Source: Methylotetracoccus oryzae
GTDB taxonomy: Bacteria > Pseudomonadota > Gammaproteobacteria > Methylococcales > Methylococcaceae
Assembly (NCBI RefSeq): GCF_006175985.1
Contig: NZ_SRSH01000004.1
Location: forward strand, 62,001 to 126,000
Reading direction: 5' to 3'
DNA: 64,000 nucleotides
This document shows, piece by piece, positions 8,887-19,517 of this stretch. The position numbers and the translations under genes are program-made. Under the pieces are notes generated by a model that worked only from the letters and a program-made list of their open reading frames with translations, ran no database searches and had not been told where the DNA came from. How positions within the stretch are numbered: position 1 is the first letter of the stretch; every line of letters begins with the position of its first letter.

Positions 8887-9440
8887 TTGGACGCGGACAC
8901 GATCCCGTGATCCATCGACGCGGCAGCCGGCTTTTCGGCCAGCAATTGGCCGAGCAGCTTCTTCATCTCCTCAGCCTCGCCCGGACGAAAGCCGAGATGC
9001 ACGTAGCGAATGACGCCGTTGCGGTCGATCAGGTAGGTCGACGGCATGGCCTTGACGCCGAAGCGTTCGGCACAACTCTTGTCGCCGTCGACGGCCACCG
9101 TGAAATGGCCCGGCCGCTGCGCCAGGAAGCCCTTCGCATCGGCGACGTCCTCATCGACATTGACGCCGATGATCTCGAGGCCACGCCCATGAAATTCATG
9201 GGTCAGCGCGTTCATGAACGGGAAGGATTGAGCACAAGGCCCGCACCACGACGCCCAGAAATCGACGTAAAGCACCTTGCCCTTCAGACGCTGCAGATCG
9301 ATCGCCTGACCGTTCTGGAAAGCGCTCAAGCGGCATTGGGGCGCAGCCTCGCCACGCTCTGCAGCCCAAACCGGCGCATTGACTGCTAGGGCCAGCAGAA
9401 GACTGCGCCCCAGACCGAGCTTTTTCCGTGCGGCTTTCAT
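8883..9440 (-). CDS. TlpA-like periplasmic thioredoxin
   Basis: 185 aa. The N-terminal export signal ends VWAAE. The thioredoxin fold holds WASWCGPC with active Cys at about 66 and 69, followed by IIGVNVDEDVADAKGFL, FGVKAMPSTYLIDRNG (cis-Pro) and a closing helix. TlpA/ResA-type proteins reduce disulfides on exported partners such as apocytochromes or copper-site proteins. The ATG overlaps the upstream stop as TAATG at 9438-9442, and its own end overlaps the DUF4266 start by 4 bases, so it is tightly coupled to both neighbours. It likely keeps a Cys-containing partner in this operon reduced. Confidence 0.94.
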   Translation of the reverse strand: MKAARKKLGLGRSLLLALAVNAPVWAAERGEAAPQCRLSAFQNGQAIDLQRLKGKVLYVDFWASWCGPCAQSFPFMNALTHEFHGRGLEIIGVNVDEDVADAKGFLAQRPGHFTVAVDGDKSCAERFGVKAMPSTYLIDRNGVIRYVHLGFRPGEAEEMKKLLGQLLAEKPAAASMDHGIVSASK

Positions 9441-9880
9441 TATTGATTGACCGTGATGTACCAGCCGGTACCCGTGTGACCGTTGGCGCCATCTTCGCAG
9501 TGGAACTCGGCAAAGTAATTTTCCGTCCCGGCCGTATTCACCTTGTTGATGATCATCGTGTAGACACCGGCTCCCTGTTTGAGTCGCTTGGCCGCGCTGT
9601 AATTTCCATCATCGACACGGTCGACGCTGCGCAGCGTGGTGCCGCCTTTCCGGACGATGATCCGAATGGGAGGCGCCGCGACCGGCGCGCTGTCCAGCAC
9701 TCGGAAGTACAAGTGATCCGATCCGGCTGCGCAGGTCACCTTGTACACGTCACGCGCCGCTGCGGCTGCGCCCAGAGAACCGCTCTGCGAATGGGCAGAC
9801 GCGCTGCCGGCGTAGGCTCCGGCCAATGCGATGCCAATGGCGGCGAGAGCGTGCTTTCCGATAGTTACTGTTGCTTTCAC
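9440..9880 (-). CDS. Small exported protein with predicted mature N-terminal histidine (operon member)
   Basis: 146 aa from a GTG start preceded by AGGAG 7 bases upstream; a longer frame to 9988 is open but has no ribosome binding site. The signal peptide ends GSASA, giving a mature start HSQSGSLG. It is a paralogue of 395-871 (ARDVYKVTC, APVAAPPIRIIVRKG, EFHCEDG). Its stop codon overlaps the TlpA start (TAATG), placing this protein at the head of the TlpA-DUF4266-DUF3570-apbE operon. The two Cys of the mature protein are plausible substrates for that thioredoxin. Function unknown. Confidence 0.85.
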   Translation of the reverse strand: MKATVTIGKHALAAIGIALAGAYAGSASAHSQSGSLGAAAAARDVYKVTCAAGSDHLYFRVLDSAPVAAPPIRIIVRKGGTTLRSVDRVDDGNYSAAKRLKQGAGVYTMIINKVNTAGTENYFAEFHCEDGANGHTGTGWYITVNQ

Positions 9881-10107
9881 TTGTTGACTCCTGGTCACGC
9901 CGCCAACTGTCCGAAGGCGGGATTCTGAACATCCGGAGCTTAAGCTCCGACAACCACCGCCGCGGTGACGGGTCCGTTTCCTCGTCACATCGCCCGCGAT
10001 ATCGATTCCCTTCCGCGAGGCCGCACCCTCCTCCGGGCGCGGCCAACGCTCATCCGCCGAAACTGCGCCAATCCGGCCGACATGGCCGTCGCGCCAAACA
10101 AAGCCTG

Positions 10108-11073
10108 TTATTGCGCCGCGGCCCCGGCAGCATGCTCCCGCAAACGCATGGCAGCGAATTCCCGCACGGTTTCATCGGCGTCGCCCAGCGCCTGCTGCAG
10201 CAGGGCCGCTCCCTGCGGATCGGTGCCGGCGCCGTCGACTGCCATCAACCGCACCGACACATCGCTGTCATGCAGGGCATCCTGAAGCATCCCGATCGCG
10301 CCGGGACCTTCAAGCCGGGACAAGCCATAAAGGGCCTGAGCCCTGGCGCTCGGATCCTCATCCGACAACGCCCGCTCCAGGGTCCGGCGCACGGCCGCAT
10401 CATCGGCCGCGCCCTGCCCGGCGAGCCGCGACAGCCCTTCCAGCTTTTGAGCCGCGTCCGAGGCGGCAGCCATCTCCAGGGCCTTTTGCGTCGCTTGCGG
10501 GCTGGCCGGCGGCGGAGCAGACGGCCCGTTCTTGTCCGATCCGGGTGCGGCCCCTGCTTCCAGGCCATCGTCCTTTACAGGGTCGGCAGCCGCAGACCCG
10601 GACGCCGCCCCTGCCGGCCGGCTGACTTTCCCCTTGACCCAGATCTCCTCCGGGACGCGCTTACGGTCCTTCTCCTCCGCATAGCGGTAGATCAGGTTGG
10701 CGCGGGTGCCGACCAGACACTCGACCACGGTCTCAACCGTCTCGCCCTTACAAACCACAGCGAGCGTCGCTTCGGGGAGGTCCGAATGCTTCAATCGGAC
10801 CCCGGTTTCGCGTGCGACCGACTCCAGCACCTCGGCCAGCGAAGCCTGACGGGCATCCACCTGGATAGACCGCGCCCGGCCCTCGACCCTGGTCACGCTC
10901 ACGCGAACATCGCCGCCGTTCGCGGGAGAAATTCCCACGGCAGGCAATGCCGCCGGCAGGCAGCACAGCACGATCGCCCCGAAATGGCGGACGTGGCTAC
11001 AGCATCCCCACCGGAACTCCGGCACCGCAGCGGTAATGTATCGGATCGCATTCACGCCGGAGGTCGCATGCAC
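10108..11073 (-). CDS. Exported protein with STN-like N-terminal domain and HEAT repeats
   Basis: 321 aa. A hydrophobic stretch (FGAIVLCCLPAALPAVG, about residues 31-47) looks like an export signal, so the true start may lie downstream of 11073; a GTG at residue 17 is an alternative and neither has a clear ribosome binding site. Residues about 55-130 (RSIQVDARQASLAEVLESVA, then TVETVVECLVG) resemble the short secretin/TonB N-terminal (STN) fold. After a Pro/Ala-rich linker come four or so HEAT units (about 205-315). The C-terminal HEAT part matches the fragment at 1-209. A 227-bp gap separates it from the exported protein at 9440-9880, as in the paralogous pair at the left edge. Role unknown; probably a periplasmic scaffold. 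Confidence 0.82.
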   Translation of the reverse strand: MHATSGVNAIRYITAAVPEFRWGCCSHVRHFGAIVLCCLPAALPAVGISPANGGDVRVSVTRVEGRARSIQVDARQASLAEVLESVARETGVRLKHSDLPEATLAVVCKGETVETVVECLVGTRANLIYRYAEEKDRKRVPEEIWVKGKVSRPAGAASGSAAADPVKDDGLEAGAAPGSDKNGPSAPPPASPQATQKALEMAAASDAAQKLEGLSRLAGQGAADDAAVRRTLERALSDEDPSARAQALYGLSRLEGPGAIGMLQDALHDSDVSVRLMAVDGAGTDPQGAALLQQALGDADETVREFAAMRLREHAAGAAAQ

Positions 11074-11663
11074 TGCTTATGCCATGCAGCGTCGACGCGC
11101 CGTTTGCGCCTGGATAGGAACCCTGGATTTCCGAGCCGAGGAGTCGGTAAGGGCATGCCTTTAAGGTGTTTAGGTTCGAAGCGCAGCACATCACTCCGGC
11201 GTTCAGACTGGACGCGCATGCAGATTTCGCAGGATCGGGTCCACACTTTCCCGCCTGTTGGCACCTGAAAGTGAGGCATTTCCCGCAGGAACTGCGGCAT
11301 ATCACGCACCCCACCGAGAAACCCGAGCCTGCGGCCGCCCCAGGTACCTCCGGTTGCGATCGCACCGACCCTGCAGATGCTCGATACCGGCAAGGGTATT
11401 GCGATATCCTGACACGTGAATGATCAAGTCGAGCCAGCCACAGCCCCTTTCGCCGCACCTCTCGGGCCAGGGCGATGGCGTCACCATGTATGGGCACAGA
11501 TGAATCGCCCCTACGACACGGAACTGACAAAAAGTACAAAAGTCTGTCGGGTGGCCACGCCCCGTGATTCAGCCGCTTGCTACAACGCCGCGCGCAGCCA
11601 GTCTCAGCCGGCAGCGGCAAGCCCTGACGACACCCCACTCAACGTCTAACCCAGGAACACTCG
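11074..11663. other. 590-bp intergenic region, no gene recognised
   Basis: Lies between the divergent HEAT gene (minus) and a lipoprotein gene (plus). Short open frames on the minus strand (for example 11052-11393) overlap the region but have no ribosome binding site, no family resemblance and a different composition from neighbouring genes. Promoters for both flanking genes should be here. No repeat recognised. Confidence 0.5.
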
Positions 11664-11999
11664 ATGAAAGCACGTATGGCATTGCTCGCGGCACCGCTCC
11701 TGTTGGCGGGCTGCACCCAGGAAGCCCAGAATCAGCTTGGGCGCGCGGTACAGAACTGGACGGGAACGAATGGCGTGCTCGAAATCTATGCCGGCGACAA
11801 ACTGGTCAGACGCTTCCTGAAGATCGACAAAATCAGCACGGCCACCGCGACGGGAGGCTCCCGGGGCCGCCCCTACCGTTTCGGCTATGGCGTCTTCGAC
11901 ACCAACCTGAACGGCCGCGCCGACCCGGGAGAGAAAAAGGTCTACTTCGAAATCAGCGACTACTCCACACCTTACGTGTTCTACGAAGATCCGGGCTAA
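11664..11999 (+). CDS. Small lipoprotein, function unknown
   Basis: 111 aa. The start has CAGGAAC 8-13 bases upstream. The signal sequence ends in the lipobox LAGC at about residues 14-17, so the mature protein should be membrane-anchored. The middle (NGVLEIYAGDKLVRRFLKID) and the segment YRFGYGVFDTNLNGRADPGEKKVYFE are well formed; DTNLNGRADPGE resembles a Ca-binding EF-hand or dockerin-like loop (DxNxNGxxDxxE), an inference. It stands alone between divergently or convergently transcribed neighbours. Confidence 0.8.
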   Translation: MKARMALLAAPLLLAGCTQEAQNQLGRAVQNWTGTNGVLEIYAGDKLVRRFLKIDKISTATATGGSRGRPYRFGYGVFDTNLNGRADPGEKKVYFEISDYSTPYVFYEDPG

Positions 12000-12063
12000 G
12001 CACCCGCCGCCAGCAACCCGGGGCGCGGACATCGACAGACGACACCCCGTGCCCGCCTTCGCG

Positions 12064-13299
12064 TCACGTTCGCAGCAGTTCCGCGATACGCTGCCGATCG
12101 GCCTCTGCGAGCTCCGGAAGATCGATCGACAGCAGGCACAGCTTGCGCCCCATCAGATTCTTTGCGGGATTGGATGCCACGACCTGACCTCGGACCTGGT
12201 CGAGCTGCAGGCGTCCGTCACTCCCCGTGATGCGCAGCGAGAGGCGCTCTCCCGCCGTTGGCACCCCCTGCTGCGCGTCCAGCTCCGCAATCAGGCCATG
12301 TTCACTCATCGCGCGCAGCCGCCCGCGGAAATCGCGTCCGCGGCACGTTAGCCTGACCCGCCCGCCGACATCCCCGTGCTCAGGCAGCCCTCCCGCCCTG
12401 ATCAGATGCTTGATCAGGGTTTGGTCATCCCCGGACATCACGAGCGAGGGGCGGCAGTAGATGCCCCAGTACATCAGTCCGATGATCAGGCCGCCGAGGA
12501 TGTTGCCTAACGTCACGGGCAACAGGTTACCGAACAGCGCCCGATGGACGGTCAGGTCCGGAAAGGCGCCCGCTGCGGTACCCAGTCCGCTCCAGAATTC
12601 GGGCGCGGCCCCGTGCTTGATGAACAGTCCGAACGAGAGGTAATACATGTTCGCGACGCTATGCTCGAAGCCGGAGGTCACGAAAGCCGTCACCGGGAAC
12701 AGGATCACGACCACCTTGTCGATGACGGACCGTCCGGAAAGGCTGAGCCAGATCGCCAGGCAGACCAATACGTTGCAGAAGACGGCGCGGGCCAGCGCCT
12801 CGCCGAAGCCCAGGGCCGCCTTCGTCTCGGCGATGTTCAGGGCAGTCAGCCCGACCTGCCCCTTCATCAGGCCGTACTGGCCGGTCTGAAAAATCAGGTA
12901 GGCCGTCAGCGTCGCACCCACGAAATTCCCGGCGAACACGATGCCCCAGTTGCGCAGGACGCGCATGACGCCGATCTTCCGGCTCGCCGCCGCCATTACC
13001 AGCAGCACGTTGCCCGTGAACATTTCAGCCCCGGCGATGATGACCAGGATCAGGCCGAGACAGAACGATGCACCGCCGATCAGCCGCATCAGCCCGAACG
13101 GCAGTTTGACTGCGCCATCGAGTCCATTCCCGGTCATCACGGTGGTGCTGAACACAGCCCCGAACCCGATGAAGGCGCCCGCCAGCACCGCGAGCAACAG
13201 CGTCGAACGAATGTCGAGATTCGCCTTGATGACGCCCGCGTTCTCGGCCTGCAGCGCCACATCCTTGGGCATGAGATTGTCGATGGTGTTGTGGGGCAT
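12064..13299 (-). CDS. FocA/NirC-type formate/nitrite channel with C-terminal PilZ-like domain
   Basis: 411 aa; usual FNT channels are about 270-290 aa. The ATG has AGGAG 6 bases upstream. Residues about 25-285 carry six hydrophobic segments and FNT motifs (GAFIGFGAVF, AGAEMFTGNVLLV, NWGIVFAGNFVGA, SGFEHSVANMYYL, GNLLPVTLGNILGG). FNT channels form pentamers that move formate, nitrite or hydrosulfide across the inner membrane. The extra C-terminal 110 residues (RVRLTCRGRDFRGRLRAMSE and a closing KLCLLSIDLPELAEADRQRI) look PilZ-like, a fold that often binds c-di-GMP, though the classical RxxxR and D/NxSxxG motifs are degenerate. The substrate cannot be decided from sequence. Confidence 0.9.
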   Translation of the reverse strand: MPHNTIDNLMPKDVALQAENAGVIKANLDIRSTLLLAVLAGAFIGFGAVFSTTVMTGNGLDGAVKLPFGLMRLIGGASFCLGLILVIIAGAEMFTGNVLLVMAAASRKIGVMRVLRNWGIVFAGNFVGATLTAYLIFQTGQYGLMKGQVGLTALNIAETKAALGFGEALARAVFCNVLVCLAIWLSLSGRSVIDKVVVILFPVTAFVTSGFEHSVANMYYLSFGLFIKHGAAPEFWSGLGTAAGAFPDLTVHRALFGNLLPVTLGNILGGLIIGLMYWGIYCRPSLVMSGDDQTLIKHLIRAGGLPEHGDVGGRVRLTCRGRDFRGRLRAMSEHGLIAELDAQQGVPTAGERLSLRITGSDGRLQLDQVRGQVVASNPAKNLMGRKLCLLSIDLPELAEADRQRIAELLRT

Positions 13300-13515
13300 C
13301 GGATGCTCCTGGCAGGGTTGCGGCGAGGATGGATCGGATTGCCCGTCTTACGGGCCCGTCGACCGGCGATTGTAGGCGCACGTCAGAGCCGGGGGAACGC
13401 GCCGGGATGGCGACGCTCCGAATCCGCGGGCTTAAGCAGACGAGGCGCCGGCTGCGACGCCGGGTTCACCGCAGAGCGGGGGCGAGCGTCGCCGGTGAAG
13501 ACCCTGGACTCCCGA

Positions 13516-15012
13516 TTAGCGTGGGAATTCGAAGGGGAGGAGGCGGGGATCAGGGGCGGCGCGGGTTGCGAGACTGACCCTCAGGATGGGCGTTGCAACG
13601 TCTGACCCACTAGCTGGGGGCAATTCACGGGTGAGACTACTGACCTCGGCAGCATTGCGATTCGCAGCGCCCGGGTCCCGGCGATGAACGGAAGCGCAGA
13701 CTCCGGGACGTTCGATCAGCCGTGCGACGGCATTGCACGCGTCGATGCAGCTGACGCGACCGGAATCGGCATCGCCAAAGCGCTCGACCGACGCGCGCAG
13801 CAGGGCCCGAATCTGCTCGCCGCCCAGGGCAGGGTTCAACTCCAACAACAGCGCAACCAAGCCGGAGACGTGCGCCGCGGCGAACGAACTACCGGTCATG
13901 AAGCCATACGCATCATGCGGGACGGTGGTCAGTATCTCCGTACCCGGTGCCGCCAGGGAATTCGTCGCCGGTACGGATGACACGCGCACGGGCGCAGCGG
14001 TGCGCACGGCAATCACGCCGGGAATCGAAGCCGGGAACTCGTCGTCCGGACCGGGCGTGTCCGCTTCCGAGGCAACCACGACGATGCCTTCGCTGATCGC
14101 CTTCGCGATCAACCGGCCCAGCAACGGATCCGCAGGGCCGTTCAGGCTCATGTTGATGATCCGTGGCTTGGCGTTGATCGCGGTGTTCAGGGCCAGCGCC
14201 AGCGTGAAGGTGCTGCACTGAGCATCCGGCTTGCGGGAGCGGCTCTGCCAGCAGGCCTTCATCACGCGAACCTTCGCGTCGGGAGCGATGCCGACGATAC
14301 CCTGCCCGTTGCCGGCCGCTGCCGCGATGATGCCGGAAACGGCGGTACCGTGGACATCGGACGCGGTCTCCTGCGAATCAGGCACGAAGCTTTCCAGCGA
14401 GGTCACGTGACCTCGCAGTTCGGGATGCCCGTCGTCCGCCCCCGTATCGATCACGATGATGTCCACGTCCCGCCCGGTAGCGAAACGGTGGGCGGATTCC
14501 ACACGCATCGATTGCAGCCCGGCCTGCATCCGGGCCAACGGGTCGCCGGCCCCCGGCTGCGGCACACTCCTCGCCGACATCACGTGGAAACTGCGCATGG
14601 TCTGGGCGGATTCGACGCGCCGATCCGCGCCGAGCTTGCGGAGGATCAGGTCGACCGACTGGGGCGTGGGCACCTCATAAACGACACAATGGACACCCAG
14701 CGCGGTAATCGGCCACTGCCCTTTCTGCAGCAGCCCATAGTCTTCCGCCAGTTCTGCGGCATACCGCTCGCTCCACGTCGAATTCCCGTAATGGCCCCGC
14801 TGGCGGTAGGCGCTGACCGCATCCCCCATCGCCACACGACCCTCTCGCTCGTCAGCGAAAGTCACCAGGATTTCGCGCGATGAGTTGGCAGCCGCCTCGT
14901 GTCGCGGCACGGAAGCAGGGTCTGATTTGCCGGCGGCACTGGCCGGCACAACGCTTGCCGCGATCGCCCCGAAAGACAGGGCCACGCACAGCAGACGGAT
15001 CAGGATCGGCAC
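13516..15012 (-). CDS. Subtilisin-like (S8) serine protease of an ECF sigma operon
   Basis: 498 aa from the GTG at 15012, which has GAGG 8 bases upstream and follows the anti-sigma stop; a longer frame to 15174 overlaps that gene and is less likely. After a signal peptide, residues about 45-145 form a prodomain-like region (RQRGHYGNSTW, QWPITALGVHCVVYEVP). The catalytic domain has Asp189 (VIDTG), His221 (DVHGTAVSGIIAA) and Ser376 (TGSSFAAAHVSG). The oxyanion-hole Asn expected in an AAGN-like motif appears to be replaced (VVVASEAD). The C-terminal 60 residues are low-complexity. It is third in an operon with an anti-sigma and an ECF sigma factor and is a paralogue of 61349-62665. Likely periplasmic; it may process the adjacent anti-sigma factor. 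Confidence 0.92.
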   Translation of the reverse strand: MPILIRLLCVALSFGAIAASVVPASAAGKSDPASVPRHEAAANSSREILVTFADEREGRVAMGDAVSAYRQRGHYGNSTWSERYAAELAEDYGLLQKGQWPITALGVHCVVYEVPTPQSVDLILRKLGADRRVESAQTMRSFHVMSARSVPQPGAGDPLARMQAGLQSMRVESAHRFATGRDVDIIVIDTGADDGHPELRGHVTSLESFVPDSQETASDVHGTAVSGIIAAAAGNGQGIVGIAPDAKVRVMKACWQSRSRKPDAQCSTFTLALALNTAINAKPRIINMSLNGPADPLLGRLIAKAISEGIVVVASEADTPGPDDEFPASIPGVIAVRTAAPVRVSSVPATNSLAAPGTEILTTVPHDAYGFMTGSSFAAAHVSGLVALLLELNPALGGEQIRALLRASVERFGDADSGRVSCIDACNAVARLIERPGVCASVHRRDPGAANRNAAEVSSLTRELPPASGSDVATPILRVSLATRAAPDPRLLPFEFPR

Positions 15013-15022
15013 GCCAGCCACC

Positions 15023-15742
15023 TCAGCGGTGTGGATCGGAAACCGGGATTGCCGGTGCCGCGAAGGCAACATCCGCTCGCGCTCGCAGACGATCCAGTCG
15101 TTCGGCCACGAAATCCGGCGACGGATCCTGCACGTCGAATCGAATCGTGTAGACGCCGGGACCGGCGGGCCCATCCACGACGCGGCCCTGCAGCGACTCC
15201 ACGATCGACTGGATCGCCTCGGCCGTCAGTGGTTGTGCGAACACGACGCGGATATCGTTTGCCTCGAATCTGGCGTAACTGCCCGGATTCGCCGCCGTGT
15301 GAAAGATGTTCGGCCCGCCCGAAGAACCGAGCTCGGGTGCCAGCGGCAGTATCGCCAGGGCGAGCAGGGCCGCGGCGCCCGCCCACACCAGCGGGCGCTG
15401 TCCCGGCAGGACAAACCAGTTCAGCAGAACGCTCAGACTCCAGCGGGGGTCGTTCCCGCCCGCCGCGGAAGTTTGTGGAGTCGCGTTCGATTCCTCGCGA
15501 ATGCGCGCCATGAACTTGCCGAGCGCGAGATCGGTATTGATCTCCGACACCGGCGGCATCGCCTTGAGGTGCGCGCGCAACTCTCGCTGCGCTGCGACTT
15601 CGTCACGGCAGCGGCTGCAGCCCCGCAAGTGGGCCCGCACCCGGGCTGACTCCATTGCGTCCAGCGTGCCATTGACATACCAGGGCAACAGCAGACCCAT
15701 CTCGTCGTGGCTATCCAGTTCTTGCATTTCAGGCATTTTCAT
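15023..15742 (-). CDS. Membrane anti-sigma factor with prodomain-like periplasmic region
   Basis: 239 aa. The start at 15742 overlaps the sigma stop as ATGA, so the two are translationally coupled. The cytoplasmic part has an anti-sigma zinc-finger (zf-HC2) pattern: LLLPWYVNGTLD then HLRGCSRC (HxxxCxxC). One membrane helix follows (about 120-142, LVWAGAAALLALAILPLAPE). The outer part ends GRVVDGPAGPGVYTIRFDV and RLRARADVAFAAPAIP, resembling the last strand-helix-strand of subtilase inhibitor/prodomains (YTVRL, LRxxPxVxFAEP). It should hold the ECF sigma factor inactive until processed. The protease gene begins 11 bases after its stop. Confidence 0.88.
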   Translation of the reverse strand: MKMPEMQELDSHDEMGLLLPWYVNGTLDAMESARVRAHLRGCSRCRDEVAAQRELRAHLKAMPPVSEINTDLALGKFMARIREESNATPQTSAAGGNDPRWSLSVLLNWFVLPGQRPLVWAGAAALLALAILPLAPELGSSGGPNIFHTAANPGSYARFEANDIRVVFAQPLTAEAIQSIVESLQGRVVDGPAGPGVYTIRFDVQDPSPDFVAERLDRLRARADVAFAAPAIPVSDPHR

Positions 15743-16401
15743 GACGTCCCCCCGAATCGTGCAGCCGCTTCCCCATTGGCATCGGGCATCAGTGCCCGGA
15801 TCTTCTTTCTGGCGTGGAACACCCGGGTCTTCACGGTATTTTCCGGGCAACCGAGTATCTCGGCAATCTCGCCGTACTTCAGGTCGTGATGGTAGGTCAG
15901 TTCCAGCACCGCCCGCTGCTCCAGCGGCAGTTGACCAAACAGATGCTCGACCCAGTCTTCCAGTTCGAATGCGTCCAGGCCACGGTCGGCGGTTCCCGGT
16001 ATCAGGTCCTCGGCCTCGTCCAGCGGCATGTGTGCATCCGCGGGAAGATTACCGCGCGCTTTCAGGCAGATGCGGTAGGCGATCCCGAAGATCCATGTGG
16101 AGACCTGTCCCTGCCCGTTGAAAGTGGACGCCTTCCGCCAGACCACGTACATGACATCATTGACGACTTCCTCGATCAGTTCGGGACTCGACAGCATCCG
16201 TTCGGCGAATCGGGCCACACGAGGAAAGTAACGCCGGTACAGCGTCTCCATCGCGTCACTGTCCGAATGGCCAATACGTGCCAACAACGCGACATCGTCC
16301 GGCGAACGCGTGTCGCTCGCGCTCGCCTTGACCTGTTGATTCGGACGTGCGTGCAACATTCCCGGCAACTCGTCAATTTCGACCAATAATCCAGCAGCCA
16401 T
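15739..16401 (-). CDS. ECF (extracytoplasmic function) RNA polymerase sigma factor
   Basis: 220 aa with GAGGGG 6-11 bases before the ATG. Region 2 spans about 45-115 (LYRRYFPRVARFAERML, VVNDVMYVVWRKA, STWIFGIAYRICL) and region 4 about 150-205 (LPLEQRAVLELTYHHDLKYG, EIAEILGCPENTVKTRVFHA). These bind the -10 and -35 elements of stress or envelope promoters. Regions 1 and 3 are absent, as usual for ECF factors. The next gene is its membrane anti-sigma factor, overlapping by 4 bases. It is paralogous to 63361-63954. Targets cannot be assigned from this window, but the small exported gene at 16863 lies divergently upstream. Confidence 0.95.
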   Translation of the reverse strand: MAAGLLVEIDELPGMLHARPNQQVKASASDTRSPDDVALLARIGHSDSDAMETLYRRYFPRVARFAERMLSSPELIEEVVNDVMYVVWRKASTFNGQGQVSTWIFGIAYRICLKARGNLPADAHMPLDEAEDLIPGTADRGLDAFELEDWVEHLFGQLPLEQRAVLELTYHHDLKYGEIAEILGCPENTVKTRVFHARKKIRALMPDANGEAAARFGGTS

Positions 16402-16862
16402 GCAGCCCCTCTACCCCAAGCGCGGTGTTCATGATGGGTAGATGCCGGTTTCCGTCAAAAAGGTTCATGGCCCCATGCACCTCGGATCACTTGTACGCGA
16501 CGAGGCCGTTCTTCCCGCGCTGTAGGGGCAATTCATGTGTGCCCCTACGCAGAAGGCCAAACGCTTCAACCTCGGTTCCAGCGAACAGGCTCCGTGATCG
16601 GCTTTCCGACTGGCCGTTCGGGCCGGGCAAACACCCGCGGACGACTCCATCCGGCGCCGAGCGCATCGGATCAAGCCAGCCCCCCGAGCGAGAAATCAGG
16701 TATTCCCGCACCAGAGGCTAAGCAGTCGCCAGGAAAAAAACTGACGCACCTTTGAACCAATCGGCCGGAAGCCTGGATTAACCGACTGACACCGATGCTC
16801 GACCGCAAGAATCGCAGTCGCGTCGGTCCAACACAATAAACCGTTTCCTTGGAGCCCACAGC
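16402..16862. other. 461-bp divergent intergenic region with one palindromic repeat
   Basis: Separates the minus-strand sigma factor gene from a plus-strand small exported protein, so it must hold both promoters. Apart from the palindrome at 16522-16548 I see no gene; short frames across it lack ribosome binding sites and family matches. No confident promoter boxes can be named. Confidence 0.5.
16522..16548. repeat. Palindromic repeat (REP-like), copy 1
   Basis: Inverted repeat GTAGGGGCA ... TGCCCCTAC around ATTCATG. Two more copies with the same core (CA-TTCATGA-TG around a G/C-rich arm) are at 24075-24100 and 31651-31678, always between genes. Dispersed palindromes of this kind behave as REP elements in many proteobacteria; no REP-associated transposase is in the window. 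Confidence 0.7.
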
Positions 16863-17237
16863 ATGAATAAACTGAGTCGTACCCTCGCCCTGCTGTCGAC
16901 CGCAGCCGCGTTCACCTTCGCCACCTGCGACGCCAGCGCCGCGGTCATCAAGATCTCGTGCGAAAAGCGCGGAAACCGCTCATCGGTTTCGGTCAACGGC
17001 GCCAACCTCGCCAGCGGCGAATACAAGGCCCGGATCATCTCGGGTACCAACCGCAAGACGTCAGGCTTGCAACCGACGATCGGCGATGAGGTGGCATTCG
17101 ATTTCGACAGCGGAACCGAAGCCGGAGCCATCAGGATCCCCGGCAACTTCATCGTGAATGGCCAGGTCATCGGCAAGATTCTGGACGCCCAGGGCCGCAC
17201 GGTGATCTCCGACACCGAGCAGTGCCGCGTTCGCTGA
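16863..17237 (+). CDS. Small exported protein, function unknown
   Basis: 124 aa. GGAG lies 8-11 bases before the ATG. The signal peptide ends DASA with mature start AVIKISCEKRG. Two Cys (ISCEK and EQCRVR) at the two ends of the mature protein could pair. The body is Gly/Asn/Ile-rich and probably all-beta. It differs from the His-starting exported proteins elsewhere in the window but shares their size and the two-Cys layout. The gene is divergent from the ECF sigma operon and could be one of its targets; that is speculation. It ends before a convergent hairpin cluster. Confidence 0.82.
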   Translation: MNKLSRTLALLSTAAAFTFATCDASAAVIKISCEKRGNRSSVSVNGANLASGEYKARIISGTNRKTSGLQPTIGDEVAFDFDSGTEAGAIRIPGNFIVNGQVIGKILDAQGRTVISDTEQCRVR

Positions 17238-17245
17238 TTGCTGCA

Positions 17246-17330
17246 GGGGAGCATGGGGCGACTGCCCCGCGCTCCCCGCCGAGGGGGGAGGCTGCAGATG
17301 ACAAGCCGGAGTCCTACAGGGCCCCGGCTT
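17246..17330. terminator. Nested hairpins between convergent genes
   Basis: Outer stem GGGGAGC/GCTCCCC (17246-17252 with 17271-17277) encloses an inner stem GGGGC/GCCCC (17255-17259 with 17264-17268). A second stem AAGCCGG/CCGGCTT (17303-17309 with 17324-17330) follows. They lie between the plus-strand stop at 17237 and the minus-strand hppA stop at 17376, fitting a bidirectional termination zone, although T-runs are short. Confidence 0.5.
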
Positions 17331-17375
17331 GCCCTCGCAGAGTGAAGCGATCGGAACGCCCGAGCCGCGCCGGAC

Positions 17376-19517
<2,142 letters not shown>

